Source: Candidatus Altimarinota bacterium
GTDB taxonomy: Bacteria > Patescibacteriota > Gracilibacteria > UM-FILTER-43-11
NCBI GenBank assembly: GCA_028281045.1
Contig: JANQKP010000006.1
Span: forward strand, 124,001 to 188,000
Direction: 5' to 3'
DNA: 64,000 bases
Positions 61,115-64,000 of this stretch are shown here, in pieces (within the stretch, counting starts at the first letter, position 1; every line of letters starts with the position of its first letter). A program made the translations under genes and the position numbers. The notes under the pieces are model-generated. The model did not search any database. It saw only the letters and a list, made by a program, of their open reading frames with translations, and had not been told where the DNA came from.

Positions 61115-61857
61115 TGCCTCTTATAGATTTATTTATCATCTTCGGAGCCACTTTTATTGCTAGCCTTAGCTCTGTTTTTGTAGGGGGTGGTAGCTTTATT
61201 ACACTTCCTGTTCTTTTCCTGCTTGGAGTAAATCCAAAAATGGCCATTGCTACCAATTATTTAGCGAGTGTTTTCCAATTTCTTACTTCTGGAACGGTAT
61301 TCTGGAAATCTAATAAAATAAAGTTATCAGTCGCTAAAAAGCTAATTCCAGCCTATATCATTGGGGGAATTATCGGAGCTTTTACGCTTATAGAAATTGA
61401 TGCAAACCTAGCGAAAAACCTAGTTGCTTACGCGATTATCTTCTTTGCCATTCTTTCTTTAATTCAGAGTAATGGAAAAGAAAAACACTTCGAATTTACA
61501 AAAGCCAAAGGTATTTTAGGCTTCTTCCTTGTTATATTGACGGGGATCTATGCTGTTCTTATTACGGCTTCTGCAGGAACTATTATGGCCTTTGTCTTGG
61601 TGTATCTTTTTGGACTTTCATTTAAAAAAGCCATAACCACCAGAACGCTGATATCTCCGTGGAGTATTTTCATTTCAGGGCTTATTTTACTCCATAGCAA
61701 CCTAATAGATTTCCTCATTCTTATCCCACTAGGCCTTGGAAGACTTCTTGGGGGCTACGTGGGGGCGCACATGGTGCTAGCCACCCGTGGTTACGTTGTA
61801 AAAATCATCTTTAATACTGCAGCGATACTGCTCGCTGCTAAAGTTTTATTCCTATAA
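61114..61857 (+). CDS. TauE/SafE-family membrane transporter
   Basis: 247 aa from ATG 61114 (TAATG junction); an ATG 9 nt earlier is possible. Eight or so hydrophobic helices. The first repeat has the hallmark G-A-T-F-I-A-S-L-S-S-V-F-V-G-G-G-S-F-I-T-L-P-V-L, and N-P-K-M-A-I-A-T-N-Y follows. A similar T-I-M-A-F-V-L-V-Y-L-F-G-L-S-F-K-K-A-I-T-T pattern appears in the second half. Members export sulfite, sulfoacetate or other organic anions; the substrate is unknown. It is coupled at both ends to its neighbours, and the redoxin upstream suggests sulfur or redox metabolism as a possible link. Confidence 0.85.
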   Translation: MPLIDLFIIFGATFIASLSSVFVGGGSFITLPVLFLLGVNPKMAIATNYLASVFQFLTSGTVFWKSNKIKLSVAKKLIPAYIIGGIIGAFTLIEIDANLAKNLVAYAIIFFAILSLIQSNGKEKHFEFTKAKGILGFFLVILTGIYAVLITASAGTIMAFVLVYLFGLSFKKAITTRTLISPWSIFISGLILLHSNLIDFLILIPLGLGRLLGGYVGAHMVLATRGYVVKIIFNTAAILLAAKVLFL

Positions 61858-62207
61858 TGCAAAACTTTAAAAGAATTGTTAACACAGGCGAAAAAATGGG
61901 CAGAACCATTGGATTTCCAACGGTGAATTTAGAAGTAAAAGACCTAGCAGATCATTTAAAATACGGAGTTTATACCTGTGAAGTAAGCGTAGAAGGACAA
62001 AATCATAAGGGTATGATGCACTTTGGACCAACGCTACAGAAAGAAGATCCTCAGCTTGAGATTTTTATCGTAGATTTCGATGGTGATCTGTATGACAAAG
62101 AAATTAGTTTTACCCCTCTTAAATTTGTGCGAGAAGTGCTACAATTTGAAAGCTTTGAAGACCTCAAAGCGCAAATTGAGAAAGACTTACAAGCGCTTAA
62201 TGATTAA
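61857..62207 (+). CDS. Stand-alone riboflavin kinase domain
   Basis: 116 aa beginning at a TAATG junction. It matches the C-terminal kinase half of bifunctional RibF: G-R-T-I-G-F-P-T-V-N-L near the start, G-V-Y-T-C-E-V, H-F-G-P-T-L, E-I-F-I-V-D-F-D-G-D-L-Y-D and F-V-R-E-V-L-Q-F-E-S-F-E-D-L-K-A-Q-I. It should phosphorylate riboflavin to FMN. The N-terminal FMN adenylyltransferase half is absent, so FAD formation would need another enzyme or scavenging. It sits next to murE and truB. The pair truB-ribF is a common neighbourhood in bacteria. Confidence 0.87.
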   Translation: MQNFKRIVNTGEKMGRTIGFPTVNLEVKDLADHLKYGVYTCEVSVEGQNHKGMMHFGPTLQKEDPQLEIFIVDFDGDLYDKEISFTPLKFVREVLQFESFEDLKAQIEKDLQALND

Positions 62208-63525
62208 TTTTCTCCGTAAAATCATCAGCCCAGATAATTTCTTTAGACTGCTCTGGCATAAATCTAAAGCCATTCTGGCAAACCTGATTTACGGTTTTCC
62301 AGGAAAGAAGCTTGTCGTGATTGGAATTACTGGAACGAACGGTAAAACCACCACCACTTACTTAGCAGAATCTATGCTGAGAGCCGCAGGAAAGAAGGTG
62401 GCCATGTTTTCTACGGTGGAATTTAGTATTGATGGAGAAAAGAAAGCAAATCCAACCAAGATGACCACGCTTTCGCCGTTTAAAATACAAAAGTTCTTAA
62501 AAGAATGTGTAAAAAAAGACATTGAGTACGTGGTTTTGGAAACGTCTTCACATGCACTTCATCAGCATAGGCTTTGGGGCATTCCATTTAGAATTGCGGT
62601 GATTACCAATATCACCCATGAGCATTTGGATTACCACAAAACCATGGAGAAGTATAAAAATGCGAAGAAGATGCTCTTCGAGCAAATGCAAAAAGCTTGT
62701 AAGAAGAAAACACCTAAAGCACTTGAAGGGCTCACCATGGCCAAAGGGGCCATGGTGCTCAACACCGCAGACGATTACTACGAAGAATTTTCACAAATGG
62801 CATGTCCGGTGAAAATTTCTTACGGTTTAGACAAAGGTGTATTGCATGCAGCAGATATTAATGTGAATAAAGAAGGTTCTAAATTTAAGTTGAACTACCA
62901 AGAAGAGGGAATAGACGTAGAAATGAATATGACCGGGACCTATAACATAGAAAATGCCATGGCTGCTGCTGGAGCAGCGCTAGCGTGTAATGCAAAACTT
63001 GCAGACATTAAAAAAGGCCTTAAAGATTTCGATGGAATCCAAGGCCGTGGAGAGAAAATAAAATCGCCAAAAGGCTTCGAGGCCATTGTCGATTTTGCTT
63101 TAACTGCAGATTCACTAGATAGGCTTTATAAAGGCATTAAAGATACGAATCCAAACCGTATTTTAGGCCTTATTGGAAGCTGTGGTGACCGCGATTTTGA
63201 AAAGCGCCCTGACCTTGGCCGCATTGTAGCCACCTACTGTGATATTACCGTGGTAACCGATGAAGAAACCTACGGAGAAGACCCTAAAAAAATCATGGAT
63301 GAAGTTTACGCAGGGGCAAAAGCTACCGGCAAACATGAGAACGAAGAAATCTACCTAATTGAAGACAGAAAAGAGGCGATAGAATTCTTAATTAAAGAAG
63401 CTTTAGAAGGAGATGTGGTAGTGATTACCGGTATGGGACACTTTGATAAACGCAATACCATAAACGGAGCTATAGATTGGAAAGAAGCCGAAATTGTAGA
63501 AGAAATTATTAAGCAAAATGCCTGA
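62200..63525 (+). CDS. murE: MurE-type UDP-MurNAc-tripeptide synthetase, N-terminally short
   Basis: 441 aa from ATG 62200 (8-nt overlap with the riboflavin kinase). A reading frame 40 residues longer runs through the kinase gene and is not used. The ATP loop is G-T-N-G-K-T-T-T at 45-52. Mur-ligase motifs follow (V-L-E-T-S-S-H-A-L, T-N-I-T-H-E-H-L-D-Y-H, G-T-Y-N-I-E-N-A-M-A-A, F-D-G-I-Q-G-R-G-E). Compared with ~490-aa MurE, the N-terminal UDP-MurNAc-binding domain is almost missing (P-loop near residue 45 instead of ~115). The DNPR motif for diaminopimelate is replaced by T-D-E-E-T-Y-G-E-D-P. The amino acid added is therefore uncertain. It stops at TGA, overlapping the truB start. Confidence 0.85.
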   Translation: MINFLRKIISPDNFFRLLWHKSKAILANLIYGFPGKKLVVIGITGTNGKTTTTYLAESMLRAAGKKVAMFSTVEFSIDGEKKANPTKMTTLSPFKIQKFLKECVKKDIEYVVLETSSHALHQHRLWGIPFRIAVITNITHEHLDYHKTMEKYKNAKKMLFEQMQKACKKKTPKALEGLTMAKGAMVLNTADDYYEEFSQMACPVKISYGLDKGVLHAADINVNKEGSKFKLNYQEEGIDVEMNMTGTYNIENAMAAAGAALACNAKLADIKKGLKDFDGIQGRGEKIKSPKGFEAIVDFALTADSLDRLYKGIKDTNPNRILGLIGSCGDRDFEKRPDLGRIVATYCDITVVTDEETYGEDPKKIMDEVYAGAKATGKHENEEIYLIEDRKEAIEFLIKEALEGDVVVITGMGHFDKRNTINGAIDWKEAEIVEEIIKQNA

Positions 63526-64000
63526 GGGACTACTACTTATTAATAAACCACTAGATTGGACCAGCTTTGATGTTGTGGCTAAGGCCAGAAACATTTTAGA
63601 TGTACGCAAAATTGGGCACACGGGGACTTTAGACCCAAAAGCCACAGGCGTTTTGGTGCTTGCTGTGGGCAAAGCCACTAAGCTCATTGAATTTTTAGTG
63701 AAGCAAGATAAAGAATACGAAGCAGAAATTACTTTAGGAGCTACTTCTATAACCGATGACAGCGAAGGACCTATTACAGAAGTAGAAAACGCCAAAGAGC
63801 CTTCAAAAGAAGACATTGAAGAAGCTTTAAAACAATTTGTAGGCACCTTTGAGCAGCTCCCCCCAGATTTTTCTGCAAAAAAGGTAGGAGGTAAGCGCGC
63901 CCACAAGGCTGCGCGTGCCGGAAAGCCCCTAGAATTAAAACCTCAAGAGGTTACTATGCACTCTATTAATATTTTAGGCTATAGTTATCCAAAACTAACC
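63518..64000 (+). CDS. truB: tRNA pseudouridine(55) synthase, partial (continues past the window)
   Basis: 161 codons of the N-terminal part, starting at ATG 63518, which overlaps the murE stop by 8 nt. It opens P-E-G-L-L-L-I-N-K-P-L-D-W-T-S-F-D-V-V and carries the TruB active-site segment G-H-T-G-T-L-D-P-K-A-T-G (catalytic Asp39), then G-K-A-T-K-L-I-E. It converts U55 to pseudouridine in the T-arm of most tRNAs. A 40-residue charged stretch (about 85-140) agrees with the family's spacing before the next conserved motif. Transcription in the same direction and overlap with murE indicate operon coupling. Confidence 0.93.
   Translation, partial: MPEGLLLINKPLDWTSFDVVAKARNILDVRKIGHTGTLDPKATGVLVLAVGKATKLIEFLVKQDKEYEAEITLGATSITDDSEGPITEVENAKEPSKEDIEEALKQFVGTFEQLPPDFSAKKVGGKRAHKAARAGKPLELKPQEVTMHSINILGYSYPKLT

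Noticed and set aside
62080-62199. N-terminal extension of MurE
   Set aside because: It overlaps the riboflavin kinase coding region out of frame and is Lys/Leu-rich without Mur-ligase similarity.
1-64000. CRISPR arrays, rRNA genes, integrases or phage genes
   Set aside because: No regularly spaced repeats, no rRNA sequence and no recombinase or phage structural gene were found.

Overview
The window comes from a moderately AT-rich bacterial genome that uses the standard code. A 12.7-kb reading frame contains no in-frame TGA, and of about 40 genes read here only two end in TGA, so UGA is a stop but a rare one. Most genes have no visible Shine-Dalgarno sequence, leaders are very short, and genes are packed end to end. 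Large S-layer-type and dockerin-type surface proteins, a short MurE-like ligase, small excisionase-type HTH proteins and compact housekeeping genes together suggest a Patescibacteria/CPR-like lineage (Peregrinibacteria-like is my best guess). That placement is inference; no rRNA gene is present to confirm it.

Region 1 (1-20587) is mostly cell-surface genes. A structured RNA leader precedes an SLH-domain S-layer protein. A secreted FN3-like protein and a TPR lipoprotein follow, then trigger factor on the minus strand, then two tandem paralogous giants (2012 and 2197 aa) with three repeat units each and a C-terminal dockerin-like pair of Ca-binding loops.

Region 2 (20588-24665) holds a long RelA/SpoT homologue, cofactor-independent phosphoglycerate mutase and a small membrane protein.

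Region 3 (24666-42489) is one translationally coupled operon. It encodes a 4246-aa exported protein (Ig-like, FG-GAP-like, proline-rich, SLH and thrombospondin-3-like parts) followed by four more exported proteins, three of them Cys-rich or Cys-bearing. I do not recognise this as a described system. It is the strongest candidate here for an uncharacterised surface machine.

Region 4 (42490-64000) is housekeeping with accessory insertions. It contains an excisionase-type HTH gene with AT-rich repeats, murD, a DEAD-box helicase, two DoxX-like membrane proteins, a VOC protein, murJ, a three-repeat protein of unknown function, a GT4 glycosyltransferase, tRNA-Lys(CTT), trhO, an ArfB-like GGQ protein, a DnaQ-like exonuclease, cutA and mscS. 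Next comes a 514-bp cassette with 18-bp terminal inverted repeats carrying a foreign-looking lipoprotein gene. After that are a methyltransferase, tRNA-Ala(GGC), an HD alarmone-hydrolase-like protein, a TyrA-like protein, and the run redoxin - TauE/SafE - riboflavin kinase - murE - truB, which leaves the window. Peptidoglycan genes (murD, murE, murJ), alarmone metabolism (RSH plus the HD protein) and ribosome rescue/tRNA modification (arfB, trhO, truB) form the intracellular theme. About half of the window is devoted to exported proteins.
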